A stretch of DNA of 64,000 nucleotides from Roseateles sp. XES5. Lineage in GTDB: Bacteria; Pseudomonadota; Alphaproteobacteria; Rhizobiales; Rhizobiaceae. A program made the position numbers and the translations under genes. The notes beneath the pieces were generated by a model. The model saw only the letters and a program-made list of their open reading frames with translations, did no database searches and was not told the DNA's origin. How positions within the stretch are numbered: the first letter of the stretch is position 1; each line of letters begins with the position of its first letter. Positions 37,316 to 46,831 of the stretch are shown piece after piece. The DNA lies in NCBI RefSeq assembly GCF_020535545.1, contig NZ_CP084752.1:1967501-2031500 (forward strand), given 5' to 3'.

Positions 37316-38167
37316 CTACGCTTCCTCGATGAAAGCCCGGAATTTCTCCGCATGGTCCTTGTGCCAGCGCGAGAGAGGCGGGCGGTTCTCGATGACGTCG
37401 CCGATGGCCCAGGCCATGCGGCGCTCGTCGAGCGCGCGGGAAACGTCGTTGTCGGGGCAGAGGATGTAGAAGTCGCCGCGTTCCAGGCTTTCCATCATGA
37501 AGTCGACCGTCTGCGCCGGTGTCCAGGCGGCATCCGGCTTTTCCGTGCGCTCGCCCCGCGTCAGCGCCGTGAAGACGAAGCCGGGGATCAGCAGATGGGC
37601 GGAGAGCCTTGCGCCTTCGGTGTTGCGCAGCTCGTGCTGGAGCGCTTCGGTGAAGACCTTCACGCCGGCCTTGGAGACATTGTAGGCGGGGTTGCCGGGC
37701 GGCGTGGTGATGCCCTGCTTGGAGCCGGTGTTGATGATCAAGCCGGGTTCGCCATGCGCCAGCATGTTCGGCCCGAAAACCTGCGTGCCGTGCAGGACGC
37801 CCATCAGGTTGACGGCGAGGATATGGTCCCAGTTGGCCTCGGCGCTGAAGATCGAGGTATCGGGCTGGATGCCGGCATTGTTCATCAGAACATGCACGCG
37901 GCCGAAGCGTTGCAGCACGGCCCGCTCCAGTGCTTCCAGCTCATGGCGATGGGCGACGTCCGTCTCCACGGCCATGATGTTGGCCTCGCCGGCGATGGAT
38001 TCGAGTTCGGCGCGGGCTTCGCCCAGCGCATCCACGCTGCGGTCGGCAATGGCGACGCACATGCCGGCTTCGGCGAAACGTCTTGCGGCGGCAAGGCCGA
38101 TGCCGGAGGCGCCACCTGTAATGACGGCGACATTGCCCGGCTTGATGATGTCTGAAACAGTCGTCAT
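37316..38167 (-). CDS. Short-chain dehydrogenase/reductase
   Basis: NAD(P)-dependent oxidoreductase of 283 residues. It has the classical SDR glycine loop TGGASGIG (18-25), NNAG near 93, catalytic Ser in NTGSKQG and YNVSK. GGAGG sits before the ATG at 38167. A C-terminal extension ([37 protein letters not shown]) is longer than in standard SDRs. No pathway context; it faces away from argG. Confidence 0.85.
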   Translation of the reverse strand: MTTVSDIIKPGNVAVITGGASGIGLAAARRFAEAGMCVAIADRSVDALGEARAELESIAGEANIMAVETDVAHRHELEALERAVLQRFGRVHVLMNNAGIQPDTSIFSAEANWDHILAVNLMGVLHGTQVFGPNMLAHGEPGLIINTGSKQGITTPPGNPAYNVSKAGVKVFTEALQHELRNTEGARLSAHLLIPGFVFTALTRGERTEKPDAAWTPAQTVDFMMESLERGDFYILCPDNDVSRALDERRMAWAIGDVIENRPPLSRWHKDHAEKFRAFIEEA

Positions 38168-38347
38168 GGGATCACCCTCCCTGGTCCACGCAACCGAATA
38201 TGGGGTCTTCCCCGGCAGGGTCAAACCCGGCTGCGTCAGGAACCGTCGGGCTGCGCCCTTGCGTCACGCGACAATCTCGCTAAAAGTGCCGCGATACCGG
38301 GCTTTCGCGGGTTTGCTGCGGCCCTTCATGCAACGGACCTCATCATC

Positions 38348-39571
38348 ATGGCATCACATAAAGACGTGAAGAAAGTCGTGCTCGCCTATTCCGGCGGCCT
38401 CGACACCTCGATCATCCTGAAGTGGCTTCAGACGGAACTCGGCGCGGAAGTCGTGACCTTCACGGCCGACCTCGGCCAGGGCGAAGAGCTGGAGCCGGCC
38501 CGCAAGAAGGCCGAGATGCTCGGCATCAAGGAGATCTTCATCGAGGACGTGCGCGAGGAATTCGTGCGCGATTTCGTCTTCCCGATGTTCCGCGCCAACG
38601 CGGTCTATGAAGGCGTCTACCTGCTCGGCACGTCGATCGCGCGTCCGCTGATCTCCAAGCACCTCATCGAGATCGCCGCAAAGACCGGCGCGGACGCCAT
38701 CGCGCATGGCGCGACGGGCAAGGGCAACGACCAGGTCCGCTTCGAACTGTCGGCCTATGCACTGAACCCCGATATCAAGATCATCGCGCCGTGGCGCGAC
38801 TGGACGTTCAAGAGCCGCACGCACCTGCTCGAATTCGCCGAGCAGCACCAGATCCCGGTCGCCAAGGACAAGAAGGGCGAAGCGCCGTTCTCCGTCGACG
38901 CGAATCTGCTGCACTCGTCCTCCGAGGGCAAGGTTCTGGAAGACCCGGCCATCGAAGCCCCCGAATACGTGCACATGCGCACCATCTCGCCGGAGAGCGC
39001 ACCCGACAAGGCGACCGTCATCAAGGTGGGCTTCGAGCGCGGCGACGCGGTCTCCATCAATGGCGTGCGCATGTCGCCGGCGACCCTGCTCGCGACGCTC
39101 AACAATTACGGCCGCGACAACGGCATCGGCCGTCTCGACCTCGTGGAAAACCGCTTCGTCGGCATGAAGTCGCGCGGCGTCTACGAGACGCCTGGCGGCA
39201 CGATCCTGCTCGCCGCGCATCGCGCCATCGAATCGATCACGCTCGACCGGGGCGCAGCCCACCTCAAGGACGAGCTGATGCCGCGCTATGCGGAACTGAT
39301 CTATTACGGCTTCTGGTTCTCGCCGGAGCGCGAGATGCTGCAGGCGCTGATCGACCGCAGCCAGGAGCATGTCGAAGGCGAAGTGACGCTGAAGCTCTAC
39401 AAGGGCAATGTCATGGTCACCGGTCGCGAATCGCCGAAGTCGCTCTATTCCGACAAGCTGGTCACCTTCGAGGATGACCAGGGCGCCTACGACCAGAAGG
39501 ACGCCGCCGGCTTCATCAAGCTGAACGCGCTGCGCCTTCGCACGCTCGCCGCCCGCAACAAGCGCGGCTGA
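38348..39571 (+). CDS. argG: Argininosuccinate synthase ArgG
   Basis: Joins citrulline and aspartate with ATP in arginine synthesis. The 407-residue protein has the ATP loop [15 protein letters not shown] (13-27), [13 protein letters not shown] and the citrulline/aspartate-binding region [23 protein letters not shown]. Typical length. It is monocistronic with a strong terminator. Confidence 0.97.
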   Translation: MASHKDVKKVVLAYSGGLDTSIILKWLQTELGAEVVTFTADLGQGEELEPARKKAEMLGIKEIFIEDVREEFVRDFVFPMFRANAVYEGVYLLGTSIARPLISKHLIEIAAKTGADAIAHGATGKGNDQVRFELSAYALNPDIKIIAPWRDWTFKSRTHLLEFAEQHQIPVAKDKKGEAPFSVDANLLHSSSEGKVLEDPAIEAPEYVHMRTISPESAPDKATVIKVGFERGDAVSINGVRMSPATLLATLNNYGRDNGIGRLDLVENRFVGMKSRGVYETPGGTILLAAHRAIESITLDRGAAHLKDELMPRYAELIYYGFWFSPEREMLQALIDRSQEHVEGEVTLKLYKGNVMVTGRESPKSLYSDKLVTFEDDQGAYDQKDAAGFIKLNALRLRTLAARNKRG

Positions 39572-39587
39572 TCGGTTCCTCTGAATG

Positions 39588-39625
39588 AAAAGGCCCGCTG
39601 CCGGAGACGGCAGCGGGCCTTTTTT
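39588..39625. terminator. Strong terminator between argG and the M3 peptidase gene
   Basis: Stem AGGCCCGCTGCCG/CGGCAGCGGGCCT with a GAGA loop, AAA before and six T after; it can serve both convergent genes. Confidence 0.92.
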
Positions 39626-39627
39626 CG

Positions 39628-41700
39628 TCAGGCGGCGAGGCCCTTCTTTTCCAGCATGGCCTCCGGGCTCGGCAGTTTGCCGCGGAAGGCCTTGTAGGCA
39701 TCCTCCGGATCGACGGAGCCGCCGACGGCATAGATATAGGTCTTCAGCCGCTCGGCCATCGCCGGGTTGAAGGCGTCGCCCGTCTCGGTGAAGGCGGCGA
39801 AGGCGTCGGCGTCGAGAACTTCCGACCACATGTAGGAATAGTAGCCGGCCGAATAGCCGTCACCCGAGAAGACGTGCTGGAAGTGCGGCGTCGCATGGCG
39901 CATGACGATGGATTTCGGCATGCCGATCCGCGCCAGCACCGCCGCCTGCATCGCCATCGGATCCTCCACCGCGCCCTCGGTATGGAAGGCCATGTCGACC
40001 AGCGCGGAGGAGGTGAACTCCACCGTCGCAAAGCCGGAATTGAAGGTGCGTGCGGCGAGCACCTTGTCGAGCAGCGCTTGCGGCATCGCTTCGCCCGTCT
40101 GATAGTGCACTGCATAGCGGGTCAGGATCTCCGGTACCGTCAGCCAGTGCTCGAAGATCTGCGAGGGCAGTTCCACGAAGTCGCGCAGCACCTGGGTGCC
40201 GGAGAGACGCTCGTATTCCACGTCCGAGAGCAGGCCGTGCAGACCATGGCCGAATTCGTGGAACAGGGTGCGCGCGTCGTCGAAGGACAGCAGGGTGGGC
40301 TCGCCCGGCGCGCCCTTGGCGAAGTTGCAGACATTGTAGATGATCGGCAGTTCGCCAATGGCGCCGTTCTTCAGCGGCAGTCGATGCTGGCTCTGGTAGG
40401 AGCTCATCCACGCGCCGGAGCGCTTGGACGCGCGGGCGAAGTAATCGCCGAGGAACATGGCGACGAGCCGGTCTTCCCGGTCGCGGATCTCGAAGACGCG
40501 CACGTCCGGGTGATAGACCGGCACGTCCTTCTTCTCGACGGCATGGATGCCGAAGAGCCGTTCGGCGACGTCGAAGCAGGCCTCGATGACCTTTTCGAGC
40601 TGGAGATAGGGTTTCAGCTCCGCCTCGGAGAAGTTGAACTTCTTCGCGCGCAGCTTTTCGGCATAGTAGCGCCAGTCCCAGGGCATGACTTCATGGTTGC
40701 GGCCCTCTTCCGCGACGAGGGCGGCTAGTTCCGCCTCCTCCTCGCGCGCCCGCGCCACGGCCTTTTCCCAGACCTGCATGAGAAGCCCGTTCACCGCCTC
40801 CGGGGTCTTGGCCATGGTGTTGTCGAGCTTCAGCGCGGCGAAGTTGGCATAGCCGAGCAGGCCGGCCTTTTCGGCGCGCAGCGCCAGCGTATCCTTGACG
40901 ATGCCGCGATTGTCCGTTTCGCCGGCATTCTCGCCGCGCGCCACCCAGGCGCGAAACGCCTGTTCGCGCAGGTCCCGGCGGGCGGAGAAGGTCAGGAACG
41001 GTTCGATGATCGAGCGCGACAGGGTGACGGCATAGCGCCCGTCCTCGCCGCGTTCGCGTGCGGCGGCGGCCATGGCGTCCTTCAGGAAGTCCGGCAGTCC
41101 GTCGAGCGCCTCGCCCTCGTCGAGGAGGAGCGCCCAGCTCTTCTCGTCGGCGAGCACGTTCTGGCCGAATTTCGCGCCGAGGCCGGCCAGCGTCTCGTTG
41201 ATGGCCGACAGCCGGTCCTGTTGGGGTTTTTCGAGCTTGGCGCCGGACTTCACGAAACCCTTCCAGTGCCGCTCCAGCACGCGGGTCTGTTCCAGCGACA
41301 GGTTCAGCGCCGCGCGGCCTTCCCACAGGGTGTCGATGCGCCGGAAGAGGACGGCGTTCGTGCCGATCTTCGAATAGTGCCGCGACATTTTCGGTGCGAT
41401 CTCGCGCTCCAGCGCCTGGATCGTATCGTTGGTGTTGGCCCCGGCGCGGCTCCAGAAGAGGGCCGAGACGCGCGAGAGTTCGTCCCCGGCGATTTCGAGC
41501 GCCACGACCGTGTTCTCGAAGGTCGGCGGTTCGGCATTGCCGGCGATCGCGTCGATCTCGGCTTCATGCGCCGCAAGCGCCGCATCGAAGCTGGCCGCGA
41601 AGGCGTCGTCCTTCACCCGGTCGAAACGCGGCAGGCCGTTGAGGCCGCTCCACTCGACAAGGGCGAGATCGATGGCGGGATCGATGCGCGTTTCGGTCAT
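39628..41700 (-). CDS. M3-family peptidyl-dipeptidase / oligopeptidase
   Basis: Cytoplasmic zinc oligopeptidase of 690 residues (Dcp/PrlC type). The zinc motif is HEFGH near residues 478-482 within ARTLFHEFGHGLHGLL, with the downstream glutamate region following. The C-terminal block FSGDGYSAGYYSYMWSEVLDADAF is typical of M3 enzymes. The ATG at 41700 follows AAAGGA; the open frame upstream to 41868 runs into intergenic sequence. Confidence 0.92.
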   Translation of the reverse strand: MTETRIDPAIDLALVEWSGLNGLPRFDRVKDDAFAASFDAALAAHEAEIDAIAGNAEPPTFENTVVALEIAGDELSRVSALFWSRAGANTNDTIQALEREIAPKMSRHYSKIGTNAVLFRRIDTLWEGRAALNLSLEQTRVLERHWKGFVKSGAKLEKPQQDRLSAINETLAGLGAKFGQNVLADEKSWALLLDEGEALDGLPDFLKDAMAAAARERGEDGRYAVTLSRSIIEPFLTFSARRDLREQAFRAWVARGENAGETDNRGIVKDTLALRAEKAGLLGYANFAALKLDNTMAKTPEAVNGLLMQVWEKAVARAREEEAELAALVAEEGRNHEVMPWDWRYYAEKLRAKKFNFSEAELKPYLQLEKVIEACFDVAERLFGIHAVEKKDVPVYHPDVRVFEIRDREDRLVAMFLGDYFARASKRSGAWMSSYQSQHRLPLKNGAIGELPIIYNVCNFAKGAPGEPTLLSFDDARTLFHEFGHGLHGLLSDVEYERLSGTQVLRDFVELPSQIFEHWLTVPEILTRYAVHYQTGEAMPQALLDKVLAARTFNSGFATVEFTSSALVDMAFHTEGAVEDPMAMQAAVLARIGMPKSIVMRHATPHFQHVFSGDGYSAGYYSYMWSEVLDADAFAAFTETGDAFNPAMAERLKTYIYAVGGSVDPEDAYKAFRGKLPSPEAMLEKKGLAA

Positions 41701-41880
41701 GGGTTGTCCTTTCTGCAAATCACTGTGCAGCGAATATAGGAAGGGGAAGGGGCATCGGTACAGGGCGCTGACAAAAATACGGGAACCCGTTGGCTCCTGC
41801 CGCGTTGAGGGGGCTGCGGCATGCTGCCTCTTGACGCGGACGGCAACTTCGGTGAAAACACATGCCATCCGCGGCCCTTT
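41701..41880. other. Upstream half of the M3 peptidase-DUF475 divergent region
   Basis: No gene is supported. It should contain both divergent promoters; TTGACG at 41831-41836 is a possible -35 for the DUF475 transcript but I find no good -10 partner. The downstream half is described as the DUF475 leader. Confidence 0.4.
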
Positions 41881-42076
41881 GACATCGTTGCCGCGGTGAA
41901 CCCTGGTGCCGGGCCCCTCTGGCGAGAGTTTTTACGGCGCTCTCGTGATGTCGGTACCGCCAGCAAATTAGCCGGCGGATTCATACGCACATGAACATCC
42001 TGACCATGCCTCACCCGCATGCCCGTCGTGGTATGCGCAATCTCACTTCCCGTACCTCCAGCCTGGAGGTTCTGTC
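41881..42076 (+). promoter_or_regulatory. Long structured 5' leader of the DUF475 gene with SD-sequestering hairpin
   Basis: A closing stem GACATC (41881-41886)/GATGTC (41947-41952) encloses a GC-rich domain with an inner hairpin GAGAG (41924-41928)/CTCTC (41940-41944). Just before the start, ACCTCC (42054-42059)/GGAGGT (42065-42070) forms a perfect hairpin that buries the GGAGG ribosome-binding site. This looks like a translational switch. TerC-related genes are often under the yybP-ykoY manganese riboswitch, but I could not find its conserved loops here. Confidence 0.5.
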
Positions 42077-42080
42077 ATGA
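41991..42080 (+). CDS. Candidate 29-residue leader peptide overlapping the DUF475 start
   Basis: A short frame MNILTMPHPHARRGMRNLTS... (29 codons; a second ATG at 42006 would give 24) runs through the SD-sequestering hairpin and stops at TGA 42078-42080, overlapping the DUF475 ATG as ATGA. A ribosome on this frame would open the hairpin and hand over to DUF475. Its own ribosome-binding site is weak (GGCGGA about 10 bases upstream). No homologue is recognised; coding status is unproven. Confidence 0.4.
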   Translation: MNILTMPHPHARRGMRNLTSRTSSLEVLS

Positions 42081-43195
42081 TCGGCAACGGCGAAGGCAAG
42101 ACCACCCTTTCCTATCTCAAATGGGCACTCATCTCGACGGTTATCGGCCTCGCGCTTGGCGCGTGGCTGGGCTGGCAGACCACCGGAACCCTTTCCGGCA
42201 TGGCGACCGTCTTCTTCATCTGTGCCGTTCTCGCGGTGCTGGAGATCTCGCTCTCCTTCGACAATGCCATCGTGAATGCCAACAAGCTCAAGGACATGAC
42301 GCCGGTCTGGCAACACCGGTTCCTGACCTGGGGCATCGTGATCGCCGTCTTCGGCATGCGCATCGTCTTCCCGCTGCTGATCGTCGTGATCGCCGCCGGC
42401 ATCGGCCCGATCGAGGCGCTCATCCTCGCCGCGCGCGAGCCTGCGGAATATGCCCGCATCATGAACGACGCGCATCTGCCCATCGCCGCCTTCGGCGGCA
42501 CCTTCCTGATGATGGTCGGCCTCACCTACTTCTTCAACCATGAGAAGGACGTGCACTGGATCGGCTTCATCGAGAAGCACATGGCCCGCTCGGCGACGGT
42601 CAAGGGCATCGAGATCGCCTTCGTCCTCGCGCTGATCCTCATCTTCTCGAACCTGCTCGAGGGCGAGGCGGCCAATACCTTCGTGCATGCCGCGGTCTAC
42701 GGCCTTCTCACCTTCCTTGCGGTGGAAGTGGTCGGCGGTCTGCTCGACGCCTCGCAGAAGGCGATGTCGGAAGCGGCCAAGGGCGGCCTCGGCGCTTTCA
42801 TCTATCTTGAAGTGCTCGATGCCAGCTTCTCCTTCGACGGCGTCATCGGCGCCTTCGCGCTGACGCAGAACCTCTTCGTCATCGCCATCGGTCTCGGCAT
42901 CGGCGCCATGTATGTGCGCTCGATGACGATCATGCTGGTGGAGAAGGGCACGCTGGCCGAATACCGCTACCTGGAGCACGGCGCGTTCTACGCAATCCTG
43001 ATCCTCTCGGTCGTGATGTACTTCCAGACGCTGGTGCACATTCCCGAGGTCATCACCGGCCTTGGCGGCGCGACGCTGATCGGTATCTCGCTGTGGTCCT
43101 CGATCCGCTACAACAAGCGCGAACGGGCCGAGGGTCTTCACGAGGCGCCGCATGCCGGCGACCGCGTGGCGGCCCAACTCGGCAAGAACGCCTGA
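42077..43195 (+). CDS. DUF475 / TerC-like integral membrane protein
   Basis: 372-residue polytopic membrane protein with two copies of the TerC-superfamily motif: LEISLSFDNAIVNA in the N-terminal half and EVLDASFSFDGVIGAFA in the C-terminal half. Acidic residues inside membrane helices suggest metal-ion export or insertion of metal into exported proteins, as shown for some TerC relatives. The length and duplicated motif fit DUF475. Expression is probably set by the structured leader and upstream frame; two terminators follow. Confidence 0.88.
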   Translation: MIGNGEGKTTLSYLKWALISTVIGLALGAWLGWQTTGTLSGMATVFFICAVLAVLEISLSFDNAIVNANKLKDMTPVWQHRFLTWGIVIAVFGMRIVFPLLIVVIAAGIGPIEALILAAREPAEYARIMNDAHLPIAAFGGTFLMMVGLTYFFNHEKDVHWIGFIEKHMARSATVKGIEIAFVLALILIFSNLLEGEAANTFVHAAVYGLLTFLAVEVVGGLLDASQKAMSEAAKGGLGAFIYLEVLDASFSFDGVIGAFALTQNLFVIAIGLGIGAMYVRSMTIMLVEKGTLAEYRYLEHGAFYAILILSVVMYFQTLVHIPEVITGLGGATLIGISLWSSIRYNKRERAEGLHEAPHAGDRVAAQLGKNA

Positions 43196-43204
43196 TCCCG
43201 TCTG

Positions 43205-43300
43205 AGGCCGGTCGTAACAACGGCCGGCCTTCTTGCGCGGAAGACAAGCACAAGCTCAAAATACAGAAGGCCCGCTGGTCTTGCGACCAGCGGGCCTTTT
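43205..43300. terminator. Two consecutive terminator hairpins between DUF475 and a small minus-strand gene
   Basis: First: 7-bp stem AGGCCGG (43205-43211)/CCGGCCT (43224-43230) followed by TCTT. Second: 14-bp perfect stem AAGGCCCGCTGGTC (43267-43280)/GACCAGCGGGCCTT (43285-43298) followed by TT and preceded by AGA; it can serve both strands. Confidence 0.85.
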
Positions 43301-43324
43301 CATTGGGGAATTCTCTGGATCGCG

Positions 43325-43489
43325 TTAGACGCGGGGGAAGCCGGCCGGATCGATGCCGAGCGTCTTCAGGTCGCGTTCCTTCGGGCGGCGGTGCCCTTCG
43401 ACAGCCGCGGCGGCTGCGTTGGCAGCGCTCAGTACGGCGAAGGCCCGGCCGAAAAAGCCCTGGGCGAAGGAGTTGCGGAGGGTGGTCAT
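43325..43489 (-). CDS. Small 54-residue protein, conserved hypothetical of Rhizobiaceae type
   Basis: Encodes MTTLRNSFAQGFFGRAFAV... ending KERDLKTLGIDPAGFPRV. It has an Ala-rich helix in the middle and a C-terminal block (RPKERDLKTLGIDP) that resembles short hypothetical proteins common in rhizobia. It is bounded by a terminator downstream (43267-43300) and an upstream gap with weak AGCGAG ribosome-binding site. Codon use is like its neighbours. Function unknown. Confidence 0.65.
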   Translation of the reverse strand: MTTLRNSFAQGFFGRAFAVLSAANAAAAAVEGHRRPKERDLKTLGIDPAGFPRV

Positions 43490-43584
43490 TGGATTGCTCG
43501 CTTTCTGTTTTAGCTTACGAGCACAAGATGGTGCCTGGGGCGGGAAAGAACAACCGACGGAATCTCAGCCCAGCCATGCAACGG

Positions 43585-43619
43585 ATGCAGGCCGGAAACG
43601 CGGGGTTTCCGGCCTGCAT
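43585..43619. terminator. 15-bp perfect stem-loop at the end of tctCBA
   Basis: Arms ATGCAGGCCGGAAAC and its exact complement with a 5-base loop, 25 bases past the tctA stop. No long T-run on either strand, so it may act as an end-protecting hairpin of the tct message. Confidence 0.6.
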
Positions 43620-43643
43620 TGCTTTCAAGCGTCGAGGGAAAGC

Positions 43644-45161
43644 TCAGTCTTCGTTTGCCGCGAGCTGCGAGAGGACTTCGCCCCTGCCGCGGGCGCGCAG
43701 GATGAGCGGCACGACGATGGCAAGGAAGGCGAGACCGAAGAGCAAGACGGCGATCGGCGACATGAAGAGCGCCGTCACGTCGCCCTGGCTGATGGCCAGC
43801 GCGCGGCGGAGCTGCTGTTCGGCCATCGGTCCCAGGATCAGGCCGACGACGACAGGCGCGATCGGATAGCCGAAGAGGCGCATGGCGAAGCCGAGCAGGC
43901 CGAAGGCGAGCAGCATGCCGAGCTCGAAGACCGACGGATTGGCGCCGATGGTGCCGAGCGTCGCGAAGACCAGGATGCCGGCATAGAGCCAGGGCTTCGG
44001 AATGGTCAGCAGCTTCACCCACAGACCGATCAGCGGCAGGTTCAGGACCAGCAGCATGAAGTTGGCAATCAGCAGACTGGCGATGAGGCCCCAGACGAGC
44101 TGCGGATTGGACGCGAACAGCAGCGGGCCGGGCTGTAGGCCGTATTGCTGGAAGCCGGCGAGCATGATCGCGGCTGTCGCCGATGTCGGAAGGCCGAGGG
44201 TCAGCAGCGGAACGAGCGTGCCGGCGGCCGAGGCATTGTTGGCCGCTTCCGGTCCGGCGACGCCTTCGATGGCGCCGTTGCCGAATTCTTCCGGATGCTT
44301 GCTCAGCCGCTTTTCCGTGGCATAGGACAGGAAGGTGCCGATCTCGGCGCCGCCGGCCGGCATCGCGCCGATCGGGAAGCCGATGGCGGTGCCACGCAGC
44401 CAGGGTTTCCACGAGCGCGCCCAGTCGGCCGCGTTCATCCAGACCGATCCCTTGACGGCCTCGACCTTGTCAGGCTCGGAATCGCCCTTGGCGGCGATAT
44501 AAAGCGACTCGCCGATGGCGAACATCGCGACCGCCAGCGTCGTCACTTCCACCCCGTCCAGAAGGTCGGGAATACCGAAGGAAAGGCGTGTCTGGCCGCT
44601 CAGCTGGTCGATGCCGATGATCGCCAGCGTCAGGCCGACGAACAGCGAGGTAAGGCCGCGCAGCGTCGAGTCACCGAAGGCGGAGGAGACCGTCACGAAG
44701 GCGAGCACCATCAGCGCGAAATATTCCCGCGGGCCGAAGACCAGCGCAAGCTTGACGATGTAGGGGGCGATGAAGGCGAGAGCGAGCGTGGCGATGAGGC
44801 CGGCGACGAACGAGCCGATGGCGGCTGTCGCCAGCGCCGGGCCGCCGCGGCCGGCGCGCGCCATCTTGTTGCCTTCGAGCGCGGTGACGATCGAGGCGCT
44901 TTCACCGGGCGTGTTGAGCAGGATCGAGGCAGTCGAGCCGCCATACATGCCGCCGTAATAGATGCCGGCGAACATGATCAGCGAGCCGGCGGGGTCCAGC
45001 TTGTAGGTGACCGGCAGCAGGAGGGCGACCGTGAGCGCCGGGCCGATGCCGGGCAGCACGCCGACGGCGGTGCCGAGCGTCACGCCGATCAGCGCATAGA
45101 GCAGGTTCATCGGCTGAACCGCGATGGCGAGGCCCTGCAGGAAGAATTCGAATGTCGACAT
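43644..45161 (-). CDS. tctA: Tripartite tricarboxylate transporter large membrane subunit TctA
   Basis: Main channel subunit of a secondary TTT-type carboxylate importer. The 505-residue protein has about 12 transmembrane helices and the TctA signature near the N-terminus ([28 protein letters not shown], then [22 protein letters not shown]), with a repeat of the fold in the second half ([20 protein letters not shown]). Third gene of tctC-tctB-tctA. Ligands of this family include citrate, tricarballylate and other di/tricarboxylates; the specific one is not readable. Confidence 0.94.
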   Translation of the reverse strand: MSTFEFFLQGLAIAVQPMNLLYALIGVTLGTAVGVLPGIGPALTVALLLPVTYKLDPAGSLIMFAGIYYGGMYGGSTASILLNTPGESASIVTALEGNKMARAGRGGPALATAAIGSFVAGLIATLALAFIAPYIVKLALVFGPREYFALMVLAFVTVSSAFGDSTLRGLTSLFVGLTLAIIGIDQLSGQTRLSFGIPDLLDGVEVTTLAVAMFAIGESLYIAAKGDSEPDKVEAVKGSVWMNAADWARSWKPWLRGTAIGFPIGAMPAGGAEIGTFLSYATEKRLSKHPEEFGNGAIEGVAGPEAANNASAAGTLVPLLTLGLPTSATAAIMLAGFQQYGLQPGPLLFASNPQLVWGLIASLLIANFMLLVLNLPLIGLWVKLLTIPKPWLYAGILVFATLGTIGANPSVFELGMLLAFGLLGFAMRLFGYPIAPVVVGLILGPMAEQQLRRALAISQGDVTALFMSPIAVLLFGLAFLAIVVPLILRARGRGEVLSQLAANED

Positions 45162-45176
45162 GATCTGCCGCCCTTC

Positions 45177-45665
45177 CTAGAAAAACAGTCGTTCGAGCGG
45201 TCCGGCAGGCAGGGACAGCTGCAAGAGCTTGGCAAAGATCATCCAGACGATGAAGGACAGGACGATGCCCACGGGAATGGTCGCCCAGAGCTTGCGCCGC
45301 CCGAAACCGCAGGCGGTGAGGGCGAAGAGCATCCCGGTCGCGATGGAGAAACCGGCAGGCTTCAAGAGCAGCATCTGCGCGGCAAGGCCGGCAACAAGAC
45401 AGATGACCGGGAACCGGGCGATGGTTTCGCGCGCCGGAAAATCGCCGCGCCAGGCTTCGAAGCCGGTCCAGATGCCGAGGATGACGAGGCCGATCGCGAT
45501 CCAGTGCGGCACCGTGGCCGGACCGATCGGGGCGACGTTGCTGACGGCGGTGAGGCGGGCGACATCCCACCAGATCACGCCCGCGGCAAGGATGAGGGCC
45601 GGTGCGATAACCAGCGCCGCCCGGTCAGGGCGGCGCTTTCCACGAGAGGACGGGACCTCGCTCAT
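45177..45665 (-). CDS. tctB: Tripartite tricarboxylate transporter small membrane subunit TctB
   Basis: 162-residue membrane protein with four predicted helices (about residues 18-37, 52-68, 84-115 and 122-150), matching the TctB family in size and layout. Its ATG overlaps the tctC stop as ATGA and it ends 15 bases before tctA, so the three genes are one operon. Confidence 0.88.
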   Translation of the reverse strand: MSEVPSSRGKRRPDRAALVIAPALILAAGVIWWDVARLTAVSNVAPIGPATVPHWIAIGLVILGIWTGFEAWRGDFPARETIARFPVICLVAGLAAQMLLLKPAGFSIATGMLFALTACGFGRRKLWATIPVGIVLSFIVWMIFAKLLQLSLPAGPLERLFF

Positions 45666-46606
45666 TTGACGAGCCCGATGTCCTTGAGGATGCTTTCGGT
45701 GGCGGCGATATCCTTGTCGAGCTGAGCCTTGAAGGCATCGCCTGCGAGGTAGGTGTTCTGCCAGCCCTTGGTCTTCAGGATGTCCTTCCAGGCAGCGGAG
45801 TTCACGACCTTTTCGATATCGGTATTGATGGCCGTTACCTGCTCGGCCGAAAGGCCGGGGGCCGCGGCGACCATGCGCCAGTTTTCGACGACGACGTCGA
45901 GGCCGCCTTCCTTGATGGTCGGGGCGTCGATGCCTTCGATGCGCTCGGCGCTGGAGATGGCGATCAGGCGCAGCGTGCCGGCCTTGACCTGGCCTTCGAA
46001 CTCGCCATAGCCGGAAATGCCCGCCGTGACCTGGTTGCCGAGGATGGCGGCAAGCGCTTCACCACCGCCGGAATAGGCGATGTAGTTGATCTTGGTCGGA
46101 TCGACGCCGGCCGCCTTGGCGATCAGGCCCGCCGTGATGTGGTCCGTGCCGCCGGCCGAGCCGCCAGCCCAGGAAACCGCGCCCGGATCGGCCTTCAGCG
46201 CCGTCACGAGGTCCTGCATGTTCTGGATCGGCGAGGCGGCGGGAACGACGATGGCCTCGTATTCGCCCGTCAGGCGGGCGATCGGCGTCACGTCCTTCAG
46301 CGAAACCGGCGACTGGTTCGTCAGGATCGCGCCGACCATGACGTAGCCGCCGACGATGAGGGCGTTCGGGTTGCCGCTGTTCTGGCTGGCGAACTGGGCA
46401 AGGCCGATCGTGCCGCCGGCGCCCGGAACGTTCACCACCTGCACGCTGCCGGAAATCTTCTCATCCTGCAGAACCGTCTGCAGCGAGCGGGCCGTCTGGT
46501 CCCAGCCGCCGCCGGGACCGGCCGGCGCCATGATCGAGTAATCGGCGGCAAGGGCCGGAAGCGCCATGGCGCCGGCGATGAGGGTTGCCAGGAAGAAATG
46601 TTTCAA
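45662..46606 (-). CDS. tctC: Tripartite tricarboxylate transporter binding protein TctC
   Basis: Periplasmic solute receptor (Bug family) of 314 residues with a signal peptide ending ALA (residue 19). The mature start [21 protein letters not shown] is the classic TctC ligand-binding loop, followed by [17 protein letters not shown] and the second loop [17 protein letters not shown]. No ATG fits: the start is TTG at 46606, directly after GGAGGATAGACTC. An ATG far upstream belongs to an unlikely extension. First gene of the operon. Confidence 0.92.
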   Translation of the reverse strand: MKHFFLATLIAGAMALPALAADYSIMAPAGPGGGWDQTARSLQTVLQDEKISGSVQVVNVPGAGGTIGLAQFASQNSGNPNALIVGGYVMVGAILTNQSPVSLKDVTPIARLTGEYEAIVVPAASPIQNMQDLVTALKADPGAVSWAGGSAGGTDHITAGLIAKAAGVDPTKINYIAYSGGGEALAAILGNQVTAGISGYGEFEGQVKAGTLRLIAISSAERIEGIDAPTIKEGGLDVVVENWRMVAAAPGLSAEQVTAINTDIEKVVNSAAWKDILKTKGWQNTYLAGDAFKAQLDKDIAATESILKDIGLVK

Positions 46607-46775
46607 GAGTCTATCCTCCGTCAGGCGCGGTTTTCGCGCGTTGTTGCTTTTGGCGAGAGGATAGGCGGCCGTGGCGGCGCGAATGATACTTCGCGGGCGC
46701 GATGCGGCTGAATTCTCCTCCCGGTCTTCCGTCCGCCTCCACGGACATCGAAGATCCTCAAGCCACCATAAGAAG

Positions 46776-46793
46776 CTGACATCTACCTGACAT
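46776..46793. promoter_or_regulatory. Direct repeat CTGACAT-N4-CTGACAT upstream of tctC, response-regulator site
   Basis: Two identical heptamers begin exactly 11 bases apart (46776 and 46787), the spacing used by OmpR/PhoB-family regulators. It lies about 170 bases before tctC. It could be bound by TctD encoded nearby, or, since it is one base per half-site from the Pho box CTGTCAT-N4-CTGTCAT, by PhoB. Confidence 0.5.
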
Positions 46794-46831
46794 GGTAGCG
46801 CATGAACCCGCATTGTCGAGCGTCATGCGCG

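Noticed and set aside
41881..42076. yybP-ykoY manganese riboswitch before DUF475
   Set aside because: Expected from the gene family, but I could not find the conserved GGGGAGUA and CCGG-containing loops, so I describe an unassigned leader instead.
43093..44138. Plus-strand open frames over the DUF475-tctA gap
   Set aside because: They cross two terminators and lack ribosome-binding sites; the real coding content is the 54-residue minus-strand gene.
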